Positions 42,412 through 50,338 of a stretch of 64,000 nucleotides of DNA are shown in pieces. Each line of letters opens with the position of its first letter. The first letter of the stretch is position 1. A program made the translations under genes and the position numbers. This DNA is from Holophagales bacterium (GTDB lineage: Bacteria > Acidobacteriota > Thermoanaerobaculia > Multivoradales > Multivoraceae), in contig VYDI01000027.1 in NCBI GenBank assembly GCA_009843505.1, positions 39,584-103,583 of the forward strand, written 5' to 3'. The notes beneath the pieces were generated by a model, which was given only the letters and a program-made list of their open reading frames with translations, was not told the origin of the DNA and did no database searches.

Positions 42412-42888
42412 ATGATCCACATGGTCGAAGCATCCCTGACGAGGCTGCTGGGCGCCCTGTCGGCTTTGGCCCTGGTTGGAACGCTCGCGGCCTGCGGTCC
42501 GTCGGAGGGCCCGCCGCCGGAGCCTCGGCCGGACGTGGACACGTTGCGAGCGTCCTTCATCGCGCAGATCGAGTCGATCGACCTCGTGGCGGGCCTCGAG
42601 ACCGACGGCGACGAGGTCCGCTTCGTTCGTCCCGACGGCTCGGGCGAGGACGTCGAGTGGCGCGTGCGGATCGACTCGCTTGAGGTGGAGTCCGGGGAAG
42701 GCGAGGGGGCGCAGGTGCTAGGTCGCGTACGGTCGGCCTGGAGTGCCGACGGCCGCCCGATCACGGTCCAGCAGGGCCCTGCGGGGCTTGTGACCGACAT
42801 GCCTCACTGGCTCCTCGACGCCGGTCTGGCGCCCGCTGAATGCTGGGCGTTGTGGGACGAAGAAGCGAAGGCGTGGGGCTGGACGTGA
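42412..42888 (+). CDS. Putative lipoprotein of unknown function
   Basis: The 158-residue protein has a lipobox at LVGTLAACG (Cys28) after a hydrophobic leader, followed by a Pro/Glu-rich linker. The mature part contains an acidic stretch (RFVRPDGSGEDVEWRVRIDSLEVESGEGEG) and a tryptophan-rich end (WALWDEEAKAWGW). No known domain was recognised. Either ATG 42412 or ATG 42421 could be the start. It is probably an outer- or inner-membrane-anchored periplasmic protein. Confidence 0.55.
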   Translation: MIHMVEASLTRLLGALSALALVGTLAACGPSEGPPPEPRPDVDTLRASFIAQIESIDLVAGLETDGDEVRFVRPDGSGEDVEWRVRIDSLEVESGEGEGAQVLGRVRSAWSADGRPITVQQGPAGLVTDMPHWLLDAGLAPAECWALWDEEAKAWGWT

Positions 42889-42971
42889 CGCGGACCGCTG
42901 TTGATCCGCGGCTATGATCGAAGGACGCTGCTTTGCATTCCTGGGTTCACCCGCTCTTGGGAGGTAGTCGG

Positions 42972-44051
42972 ATGAGGAAGAACGAACAGTCGAGAGCCGT
43001 GGTGACGATTGGCGCGATGGCCCTGTTGCTCGGGCTCGCCGCCGCCGGCACGGTCTTGGCGGCCAACAACAACGCCAAGGACGCGGACTGGGCAATCCCC
43101 CGCACCGCTTACGGCCACCCGGACCTCCAGGGCGTGTGGGAGAACAACAACGGCACTCCTCTGCAGCGCCCCGCCGCCTGGGCGGGCAAGGAGCGTCTGA
43201 CGGACGAGGAGTTCCAGGAACTGATGGCCGCGGTCGCCGAAGCGACGGACCCCGGCGCGGACGCCCTGTTCGGCGACCAGCTCGTCCTGGCGGCGATCGA
43301 GCGGACGAAGGCGACGTCCTACGACCCGACGACCGGCAACTACAACCAGTTCTGGATCGCGGACCGGTACTTCACCAAGCGCACTTCGCTCGTCGTCGAT
43401 CCGCCCGACGGCCTGGTTCCGCCCCTTACCGAACCGGCGAAGAAGCGCCTCTGCAAGCGGGTGAAGCACCTGATGGAGCATCCGGCCGACTCCTGGCTCG
43501 ACCGGCCGATCGCCGAGCGCTGCATCAGCTACGGCGCCCCGTTCATCTTTCCCGGCTACAACAGCTACCACCAGATCTTCCAGAGCGAGGACCACGTCGT
43601 GATCCACCAGGAGATGATCCACGACGCGCGCGTCATTCGGCTGGACGACGAGTCCGCTCTCGATGACGACGTCCGGCTTTGGAACGGCGACTCCCGTGGC
43701 CACTGGGACGGTGACACCCTGGTCATCGAGACGACGAACTACTCGAAGAAGAACGACTTCATGGGCTCCTCGGAGCAGCTGAAGATCACCGAGCGGTTCA
43801 CGCTGACGGACCCGGAAACCCTGGAGTGGGAGATCACGGTGAACGACCCGGGGACGTGGACACGGCCCTGGACGGCGTCGATTCCCCTCAAGCGGACAGA
43901 GGACGCGATCTACGAATACGCCTGTCACGAGGGCAACTACGGGATGGAGGGCATGCTCGCCGGCGCCCGCGCCGAAGAGGCGGCCAACAAGCCGAAGCAG
44001 CTCGATCCGGGCGTCGTGTTCCGGTATCCGGGACTGACCTGCGACTTCTAG
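42972..44051 (+). CDS. Secreted conserved protein of unknown function (GHPDLQGVW type)
   Basis: The 359-residue protein has a signal peptide (about residues 1-31), then the motif YGHPDLQGVWENNNGTPLQRP that I recognise at the start of many uncharacterised secreted proteins in Acidobacteriota and Gammaproteobacteria. Other conserved stretches are GYNSYHQIFQSEDHVVIHQEMIHDARVI, SRGHWDGDTLVIETTNY and a C-terminal YEYACHEGNYGMEG. No enzymatic role is known to me. ATG 42972 has GGGAGGT upstream; a TATGAT -10-like hexamer lies at 42913-42918. Confidence 0.65.
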   Translation: MRKNEQSRAVVTIGAMALLLGLAAAGTVLAANNNAKDADWAIPRTAYGHPDLQGVWENNNGTPLQRPAAWAGKERLTDEEFQELMAAVAEATDPGADALFGDQLVLAAIERTKATSYDPTTGNYNQFWIADRYFTKRTSLVVDPPDGLVPPLTEPAKKRLCKRVKHLMEHPADSWLDRPIAERCISYGAPFIFPGYNSYHQIFQSEDHVVIHQEMIHDARVIRLDDESALDDDVRLWNGDSRGHWDGDTLVIETTNYSKKNDFMGSSEQLKITERFTLTDPETLEWEITVNDPGTWTRPWTASIPLKRTEDAIYEYACHEGNYGMEGMLAGARAEEAANKPKQLDPGVVFRYPGLTCDF

Positions 44052-44065
44052 GATAGGGCGCGACT

Positions 44066-44455
44066 TCAGCGAATCGGGCGAATCTCGACCCCAGGCAGGT
44101 TCAGCTTCAGCCAGGCCCGGTCAGCCGTGAGCGCAGGAAGACCGTGCGCGGTTGCCGTGGCGAGACACGCTCGGTCACCGAGCCCCAGGCCTGCCGCGGC
44201 TGTTGCAGGGCGAAGCGCCCCGCTGCGGAGCGCCATGTCAGAGTCGAAGGGCAGGATGTCGACTCCGAGCGTGGCGAGAGAGTAGGCCACGGCGGGCTGT
44301 GACCATCCCTCATGGGTGAGTCGTGCAGCGACCTCTTCGACGTTGACAGCGGACATCGCTGCGCCGTCGGATAGGGCGCTGAACACCACCTCCGCCCCTG
44401 GTTCGCTCTGGATCAGCGCCAGCAGCGCCGACGCGTCCAGAAGAGAGCTAGCCAC
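44066..44455 (-). CDS. vapC: PIN-domain toxin (VapC-like)
   Basis: The 129-residue PIN nuclease has a first acidic residue in SSLLDASALLALI, Glu in NVEEVAARL, and further Asp residues in LGLGDRACLATA and TADRAW, the four-acid site for Mg-dependent RNA cleavage. The start GTG 44455 overlaps the antitoxin stop by 8 bp, the usual coupling in vapBC. It ends 14 bp from the convergent gene at 44051. Confidence 0.8.
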   Translation of the reverse strand: MASSLLDASALLALIQSEPGAEVVFSALSDGAAMSAVNVEEVAARLTHEGWSQPAVAYSLATLGVDILPFDSDMALRSGALRPATAAAGLGLGDRACLATATAHGLPALTADRAWLKLNLPGVEIRPIR

Positions 44456-44741
44456 CGAACTCCTTCCGAGCCTCAGCCCGGCGCTCGGCGATGAAGGCAT
44501 CAACCTCGCCGCCCTTGCCGCCGCCGTACTTCCTGGCCAGGGCCTGGACCTTTGCCACAGCGGCGTCCAGCGCAGCCTCCGCCGTGGTCATCTTGATCGA
44601 GTCGCCCTCGAGTGTCAGGACCACCTCCTGGCGTGGCTGGAATCGTAGTGCGGCACGGAAGGGTGCTGGTACCACGAGCCGGCCGGCTGCGTCCACGACG
44701 GTTGATACGGACTCGACGGTTGGTTCCGCGTGTTGTGCCAT
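44448..44741 (-). CDS. vapB: AbrB/SpoVT-type antitoxin (VapB-like)
   Basis: The 97-residue protein has a swapped-hairpin AbrB DNA-binding domain (VDAAGRLVVPAPFRAALRF, EVVLTLEGDSIKMTT). A C-terminal helix rich in Lys, Arg and Glu (AFIAERRAEARKEF) would wrap the PIN toxin. It probably represses its own promoter together with the toxin; an imperfect dyad lies 13-38 nt upstream. Confidence 0.8.
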   Translation of the reverse strand: MAQHAEPTVESVSTVVDAAGRLVVPAPFRAALRFQPRQEVVLTLEGDSIKMTTAEAALDAAVAKVQALARKYGGGKGGEVDAFIAERRAEARKEFGG

Positions 44742-44753
44742 AGGGCACGCACT

Positions 44754-44779
44754 CTACCAGGAAGATAGGAGCATGGTAG
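44754..44779 (-). promoter_or_regulatory. Candidate VapBC autoregulatory operator
   Basis: CTACCA and TGGTAG half-sites, 14 nt apart, lie just upstream of the antitoxin start. Position and symmetry are right for an AbrB-type antitoxin repressor; the half-sites are short, so this is tentative. Confidence 0.3.
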
Positions 44780-44833
44780 TCCGTGTCTTCCTTCCACGAG
44801 CGTCCGGCACGGAGGAACGGCCGCCAGGCAAGT

Positions 44834-45511
44834 TCAGCCGCTGAGCATCTTCTCCCTGCGCTCGGCGCGGGTGAACGTCAGGGCGACGATCGCTGCGATC
44901 GCGAGGGCGGTGCCGATGCGATTCTGAACGTTCAGCGCGAGCATCTGCGCCGCGTCCGCCTCTTCCACGGCGAGCGGGTTCCAGAACGGTGAGACGCGGA
45001 ACGCGCCGAACAGCCGGTTGAGGCCGAGGACGCCGATCGTGGCGAGGGAGCCGGCCACGTCGCTGCGGAACAGGGTCGCGAAGGCCATTGCGGCAACGAG
45101 GTAGAAGACGACTCCCTGCGTCGCGCCGTACAGGCCCTGGAGAATCGGGAATTCCGTGAAGAAGGCATAAGTCACGCCGGCGAGGAGGACCAGGCTGACC
45201 AGGAGCATCAGGATCGCGGCGGCGAGCTTGCCGAGCCAGACCCGATGGGCGCCTCCGGGAACGGTGTAGGCAATCTCGAGGCTGTGCTGATCGAGTTCGC
45301 CTGTGATGATCCGGCCGCCCAGGAAGATCGCGAGCACGGCTACCGGTACGCCGATCAGGCTGTTCTGCGCCGCCGCCGGCTCCAGGGCAGGTCGCATGCC
45401 GGCTACCAGCATGAGCGCCTGTACTACGAGCCACACCAGCGGCAGCAAGGGCAGCAGCCAGTACCGGCGTCCGCCAAGCAACACCGCCGAGGTGCGAAGC
45501 AGCGTGATCAT
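44834..45511 (-). CDS. ABC transporter permease, short form
   Basis: The 225-residue membrane protein has about six hydrophobic segments. Its start (MITLLRTSAVLLGGRRYWLLP), the RIITGELDQHSLEIAYTVPGG stretch, and the helix-rich remainder resemble ABC-2-type permease domains. It is shorter than most. ATG 45511 overlaps the stop of the RND-ABC fusion gene as ATGA, so it is translated with it and is the last gene of the transport operon. It most likely supplies the transmembrane half that pairs with the C-terminal ATPase of the fusion. Confidence 0.7.
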   Translation of the reverse strand: MITLLRTSAVLLGGRRYWLLPLLPLVWLVVQALMLVAGMRPALEPAAAQNSLIGVPVAVLAIFLGGRIITGELDQHSLEIAYTVPGGAHRVWLGKLAAAILMLLVSLVLLAGVTYAFFTEFPILQGLYGATQGVVFYLVAAMAFATLFRSDVAGSLATIGVLGLNRLFGAFRVSPFWNPLAVEEADAAQMLALNVQNRIGTALAIAAIVALTFTRAERREKMLSG

Positions 45512-48500
45512 GCCGGCGCCTCAGTACGCACCGCGCGCGCGAGCCACAGGTAGCCGTCCTCCAGCGTCGGCTCGGCGGGGGCGGCTCGCTCGTCAGGGCG
45601 GCCGGTGGCGAGCACACGAAGGCTGCTCGTGCCGTCGGGTTCGGGCTTCTGGTCTGCCAGCACCGCGCCTTCGGGCAGCTCAGGCACTTCTTCTTCGTCC
45701 GCGGTTCGCCACGACCACACGCGGCCCTCGGCTTCGCGCGACAGCGCGGCCGGATGGCCGTCGAACACCATGCGACCGCGGCTCAACACCAGGACCCGAT
45801 CGCACGCCACCGCCACGTCCTCGACGACGTGCGTGGAGAAGAGAACGATCCGGTCCTTCGCGAGTCGTGAGAGCAGGTTGCGAAAACGGACCCGCTCGCG
45901 GGGGTCGAGGCCGACGGTCGGTTCGTCGACGACGATGATCGGAGGTAGCCGGAGCAGCGTGCGCGCCACCGCCACGCGCTGCCGCATGCCGCCGGAGTAG
46001 CCGCCGATCTGCTCGTCGGCCCGCTCCTCGAGCCCGACCTCGCGCAGCAGGGTCGAGATGCGTTCGGTTCGTTCAGACTTGTCGATCTGGTAGAGCGCGG
46101 CGTAGTACTCGAGGTACTGGCGGGCGGTCAGACGGGGTGGCAGGCCGGCGTCCTGGGGCAAGTAGCCGACGTAGCGTGCGAGGCGGGTTCGGACGCTGAG
46201 CAACGGAACGCCGCCGAGCGTGATTCGGCCCCGCGTCGAGTCGAGAATGCCGGTCAACTGTCGGAGCAGCGTCGTCTTGCCGGCGCCGTTCGGGCCGAGT
46301 ACTCCGACCATGCCGCGTTCGACCTCGAAGCTCACCGCGGCCAGGGCCTTGACTGTGTCGATCGGCAGGTCCAGGCCGAACACCTTCGTTGCCGCGGCGC
46401 GCCAGACGCGGAGGATCTGGCCGCGCCAACCCCTTGCGCGCCGCCGCCGGGAAGTCCGCCGTTCCCGGCGCATCGTCTCCAGCCGCGCCGTTCGGCGTCC
46501 GAGCTGAACCAGCAGGATGATCGTGGAGACGATGCCGAGCGCGATGAACCCTCCCACTTCAGGATCGGCGACCATCTCCGGAACGACCAGCCAGGCGAGG
46601 AGCCCCCAGGGCAGCAGGGCCGTCAGCACGCCCTCGACGCCGCCCGGCTGCACGCGACCCAGATCGTCGGCGCGGCCGCGGGCGCGTCGGATCTCGCGCA
46701 GCAGCCGGGAACCGATCAGCAGGATGGCGATCAGGACCCCGAGGATGATCAGGCCGCCGGTCATCCGCGCCGCCAGCGCGATGGCGCCGGCGAACAGGAG
46801 AAGGAGAGGCAGCAGCCGGTCCCGTGCGTCGGCCGGCTCGAAAGCCTGACCGCCCCGGGCGGCGACCCGCCTGGCGAAGTCGGCGGTAGCGCGCAGCGCC
46901 CGGCGCACCGGTCCGGGCAGGCCGTACGTCTTGCGCAGGTGGCGGACCACGAGTCTGGGCGGGCCGGCGGCCGTTCCCGGTTCCGGCGACGGCGGTTTCG
47001 GCAGCAGCCAGACTGTGAGGCCGAGCAGCGCCGCGGCGATCAGCACCGTGGTCGTGACCTGCCAGAACATCGACTCGATCACGCCGAACGCGAACAGAGG
47101 CGCCGTAGCGGCGATGACGGCGCCGAGCCAGGTCAGCACGACCCAGGGGCCGACGCGGCTGAACAGTTCGTCGAGGCGTCGCAGGAAGACGAAGCCGACC
47201 GGGATGACGAGCAACGTCAGCAGGGTCGCGGTCAGCAGGCCACCGATCACGAGCGTCGCAAAGGGCGGCCAGATCTCGTTCTCGCGCCCGGTCGCGATGG
47301 ACAGGGGCGCCAGCGCCGCGACCGTCGTGGCGGACGTCATCAGCACCGGGCGCGCTCGCTCGCGGACGGCGGCGAGGGCGGCCGCGCCGGCGCTCCAGCC
47401 GGCGCCCAGCGTGTGCTGCTGCATTCGGTCGACGAGCAGGACGGCCGGGTTGATCGCCAACCCGAGCAGGACCAGTGCGCCGAGCAGAGCCATCGCCTCG
47501 AAGCCGATGCCGGTCAGCACCAGGGCCCACACCGAGCCGAGCAGCGCGAGGGGAAGGGCGATCAGGACGAGGATTGGCAGCGTCATCGACTCGAACGTCA
47601 CCGCCAGGACGAGGAAGACCAGAAGAACGACCGGCACCACGATGCGCCGGAACCAGTTCGTGCTCTCCCCGGAGCGGTCGAGCGCGATGGTCGTGCCCGC
47701 GGGCCGGTGGATGCTGGCGATCGCTTCGTCCAGGCTCCGGTCGAAGGCGTCGCGCGCCGGGCCCCGCCGCGGCACGTCCGGCGACAGGGTGTAGAAGACC
47801 TCCCGTTCGCGGACGCCGTTGTGGTGGGTGATGACCGGGGAAGGCGGCGCCTGCCGCACTTGCGCCAGGGCGGCGACCGGCAGGACTCCGGCCCCGGTCG
47901 AGACGCGGAGCCGCTGCAGCCCGCTGAGCGACACGTCGCGGTCGAGGCTGCTGCCGTTCGGGGGCTCGGCCTCGTCGCGCCGCTCCTCCGACCGTTGGAC
48001 GACGATCGGCAACTCCCGCCCGCTGTCAAGCGGATAGCCGGTGTTGATCCTGGTCCCTTCGCGTCCGGCCAGATTCAGCATCGGCAGTACCTCGTCCAGG
48101 AGCACGCCGAACGTGTCGAAGGCGCGCCGGTTCGGACTCACGTGGAGTTCGTCGGGCCCTGGGCGTACCGCCGGGTAGGCGCTTGCGATGCCCTCGATCT
48201 CCCGTAAACGCTCGGTGACCTGGGCCGCGAGGTCCGTCAACTGCTCGTTGTCGTTGCCGGAAAGGACGACCCGGGATGGGCCGCCGCCGAGCAGTTCCTG
48301 GGCGCCGCCGCCTCTGCCGCCTCCGCCGCCTCCACGTCCCCCCGGGCCTTCGCCCTCGCCCGGATTGAGGAGTTCGGCGCCGGCGCGCCGGGCCGGCGGA
48401 CGCAGCAGCTGCCGTACGCGTCTGGCCGTCAGCCCCTCAGGTCGCTCGTCTTCCTCCACCAGGTGGACGGTGAGCGATCCTCCCTCTTCCCGGATCATGC

Positions 48501-50325
48501 TCTCGACGCGGTCGACGCCCTCGACTTCCTGGATCGTCTCGAGACGCTCGAAGACGCGGACGGCCGAGTCGAGGCTCCCGCGGCCCTCCGGCAGGCGGAC
48601 GGAGAGTTGGACCTGATCGGCGATAGGAGCCTGGCCCGGGCCGCTCGAAGCGACCAGGAACAGGGCGGCGATGACGCTCAGGACGACGGCCGTGACGACG
48701 CCCGTGATCCAGCTCGCCGGCCGGCGCAGGGCGGAGGCAAGCACGCCCGCGAACAGAATCCGCGTGGGGTCGGGCGGCACCAGTCCGCCGAAACGCTCGC
48801 GGCGTCGACGCAGCCTGGTCAACCGTCGAATCGCGGCCGGTGCCGCGAGGTGCCGCGCCAGCAGGGGCACCAGTCCGATCGCCACCAGGAGGGAGCCGAA
48901 GAGCGGCAGCAGGATGGCCAGCGACAGGAGCGCGATCAGGTTCTGGATCAGGGACGACTCCAGGTCGACGATGACGGCGGGCAGGAAGACGATCGCCGTC
49001 GTTACGGAAGCGGCGACGATGGCGCGGCCCGTACGCCGGATGCCCCCGGCCGCGGCGTCGTCGGGACTCCTGCCGCGTTCCAGGCGGCGCTGGACGGACT
49101 CGAACACGACGACGCTGTTGTCCACGATGAGTCCGACGCCGATGGCCAGCCCGAAGAGCGTGAACAGGTTGAGCGACAGACCGGCTACGTAGAGGAAGGA
49201 GAGAGCCACTGCCAGACTGACCGGCACGGCGACCGCGACCACGGCCACCGCACGCCACTGACGGAGGAAGAGGAACAGGACCAGGAGCGCGATCCCGAAA
49301 CCCGAGAGACCGAGGTTCCGCAGTCGGTCGATCTGCGTCTCGACCAGGTCGGCGGCGTCGAAGCTGGGAAACAGGCGGATGCCGAGCGGAGTGAACTCCT
49401 CGTTGATCTCATCGATCCGGCGGCGCAGATCGCGACCGAGCCGCACCAGATTGGCGCCTTCCTCCTGGAACACCATGACGCCGACCGACGGCTCGCCGTT
49501 GACCCGGTACAGCATCTGACGGCGGCCCGAGCCGATCTCGACGTCGGCCACGTGGCGGACCAGGACGGGAAGGTCGGGGACCACCCGGACCTCGCCCATC
49601 GACACCGGGCCGGCTGGCCGGCCGTCGAGCATCACCGCCGTCCGCCCTGCCTCGTCCTCCAGGCTGCCGAGGTAGCGGAGGCGTCCCGCCGCACCGCGCA
49701 CCGCCGCGGTCACCTGCTCCGTCGTCACGCCGAGCGCGGCACAGCGGTTCGGGTCGACCCACACGGTCAGCTGGCGCGAGGCGCCGCCGCCCAGCATCGC
49801 CTGGCTGACCCCCGGCACCGCGGCCAGCCGGGGCGTGATCATCTCGTCGACCAGGTCGTACAGTGCATCCTCGTCGTCGGAACCGGTCACCTGCAGGATC
49901 ATGGCGAAGCTCGAGAAGACACTGGTGTCGTCGGCCTGCACGTTAAGGAAGGCGTCGCGCGGCTGGGTTCGGGCGAGATCGGCCGCGATGCGGCGCATCT
50001 CGAGCTCGCGCACCTTGAGATCGACGCCGCGCTCGAAGCGGACGGTGAAGCTGCCGGCGGCGCCGCTGACCTCGCCCCAGGTCTCTGCTACCCGGGGCAG
50101 CGTCCGGACCCGGGCTTCGAGCGGCATCAGGATTTCCCGCTCGATCGTCTCCGGTTCGCTGCCCGGACGGAAGAAACTGACGTAGAGCGAGTCGCCCGTG
50201 AGGGCAGGGAACAGTTCGACGGGCAGTCTCTGCCAGGCGAACCCGCCGAGCATGACGAGTGCGACGAAGAACATCGTCACCGCCACCGGGCGGCGGATGG
50301 CGAGCGTGTCGAGACCGGCTTTCAC
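45508..50325 (-). CDS. RND efflux pump fused to an ABC ATPase
   Basis: The 1605-residue single polypeptide begins with an AcrB-like RND transporter (about residues 1-1080): RRPVAVTMFFVALVML, LPVELFPAL, paired porter domains, and TM4 GVGLIVDNSVVVFE with Asp402. From about residue 1120 an ABC ATPase begins with LVVRHLRKTYG (Leu1125), then about 180 residues containing four hydrophobic segments, then the core domain. The core has Walker A GPNGAGKT (1344-1351), Q-loop Gln1391, signature YSGGM (Ser1444), Walker B VVDEPT (Asp1467, Glu1468) and H-loop His1499. All ATPase motifs are intact. TM10 carries GLAINPAVLLVD, so the AcrB Lys940 equivalent is absent. GTG start, 13 bp after the upstream RND gene. 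Confidence 0.85.
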   Translation of the reverse strand: MKAGLDTLAIRRPVAVTMFFVALVMLGGFAWQRLPVELFPALTGDSLYVSFFRPGSEPETIEREILMPLEARVRTLPRVAETWGEVSGAAGSFTVRFERGVDLKVRELEMRRIAADLARTQPRDAFLNVQADDTSVFSSFAMILQVTGSDDEDALYDLVDEMITPRLAAVPGVSQAMLGGGASRQLTVWVDPNRCAALGVTTEQVTAAVRGAAGRLRYLGSLEDEAGRTAVMLDGRPAGPVSMGEVRVVPDLPVLVRHVADVEIGSGRRQMLYRVNGEPSVGVMVFQEEGANLVRLGRDLRRRIDEINEEFTPLGIRLFPSFDAADLVETQIDRLRNLGLSGFGIALLVLFLFLRQWRAVAVVAVAVPVSLAVALSFLYVAGLSLNLFTLFGLAIGVGLIVDNSVVVFESVQRRLERGRSPDDAAAGGIRRTGRAIVAASVTTAIVFLPAVIVDLESSLIQNLIALLSLAILLPLFGSLLVAIGLVPLLARHLAAPAAIRRLTRLRRRRERFGGLVPPDPTRILFAGVLASALRRPASWITGVVTAVVLSVIAALFLVASSGPGQAPIADQVQLSVRLPEGRGSLDSAVRVFERLETIQEVEGVDRVESMIREEGGSLTVHLVEEDERPEGLTARRVRQLLRPPARRAGAELLNPGEGEGPGGRGGGGGGRGGGAQELLGGGPSRVVLSGNDNEQLTDLAAQVTERLREIEGIASAYPAVRPGPDELHVSPNRRAFDTFGVLLDEVLPMLNLAGREGTRINTGYPLDSGRELPIVVQRSEERRDEAEPPNGSSLDRDVSLSGLQRLRVSTGAGVLPVAALAQVRQAPPSPVITHHNGVREREVFYTLSPDVPRRGPARDAFDRSLDEAIASIHRPAGTTIALDRSGESTNWFRRIVVPVVLLVFLVLAVTFESMTLPILVLIALPLALLGSVWALVLTGIGFEAMALLGALVLLGLAINPAVLLVDRMQQHTLGAGWSAGAAALAAVRERARPVLMTSATTVAALAPLSIATGRENEIWPPFATLVIGGLLTATLLTLLVIPVGFVFLRRLDELFSRVGPWVVLTWLGAVIAATAPLFAFGVIESMFWQVTTTVLIAAALLGLTVWLLPKPPSPEPGTAAGPPRLVVRHLRKTYGLPGPVRRALRATADFARRVAARGGQAFEPADARDRLLPLLLLFAGAIALAARMTGGLIILGVLIAILLIGSRLLREIRRARGRADDLGRVQPGGVEGVLTALLPWGLLAWLVVPEMVADPEVGGFIALGIVSTIILLVQLGRRTARLETMRRERRTSRRRRARGWRGQILRVWRAAATKVFGLDLPIDTVKALAAVSFEVERGMVGVLGPNGAGKTTLLRQLTGILDSTRGRITLGGVPLLSVRTRLARYVGYLPQDAGLPPRLTARQYLEYYAALYQIDKSERTERISTLLREVGLEERADEQIGGYSGGMRQRVAVARTLLRLPPIIVVDEPTVGLDPRERVRFRNLLSRLAKDRIVLFSTHVVEDVAVACDRVLVLSRGRMVFDGHPAALSREAEGRVWSWRTADEEEVPELPEGAVLADQKPEPDGTSSLRVLATGRPDERAAPAEPTLEDGYLWLARAVRTEAPA

Positions 50326-50338
50326 GGCGCGTTCCGGT

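Noticed and set aside
46939..48207. A 422-codon plus-strand frame inside the RND-ABC fusion
   Set aside because: It is antisense to conserved RND sequence, rich in Arg, Asp and Gln, with no recognisable domain.
48290..48370. Gly/Arg-rich stretch in the RND-ABC fusion as a possible frameshift or assembly artefact
   Set aside because: The frame stays open with recognisable RND sequence on both sides; it reads as a flexible loop in the second porter region.
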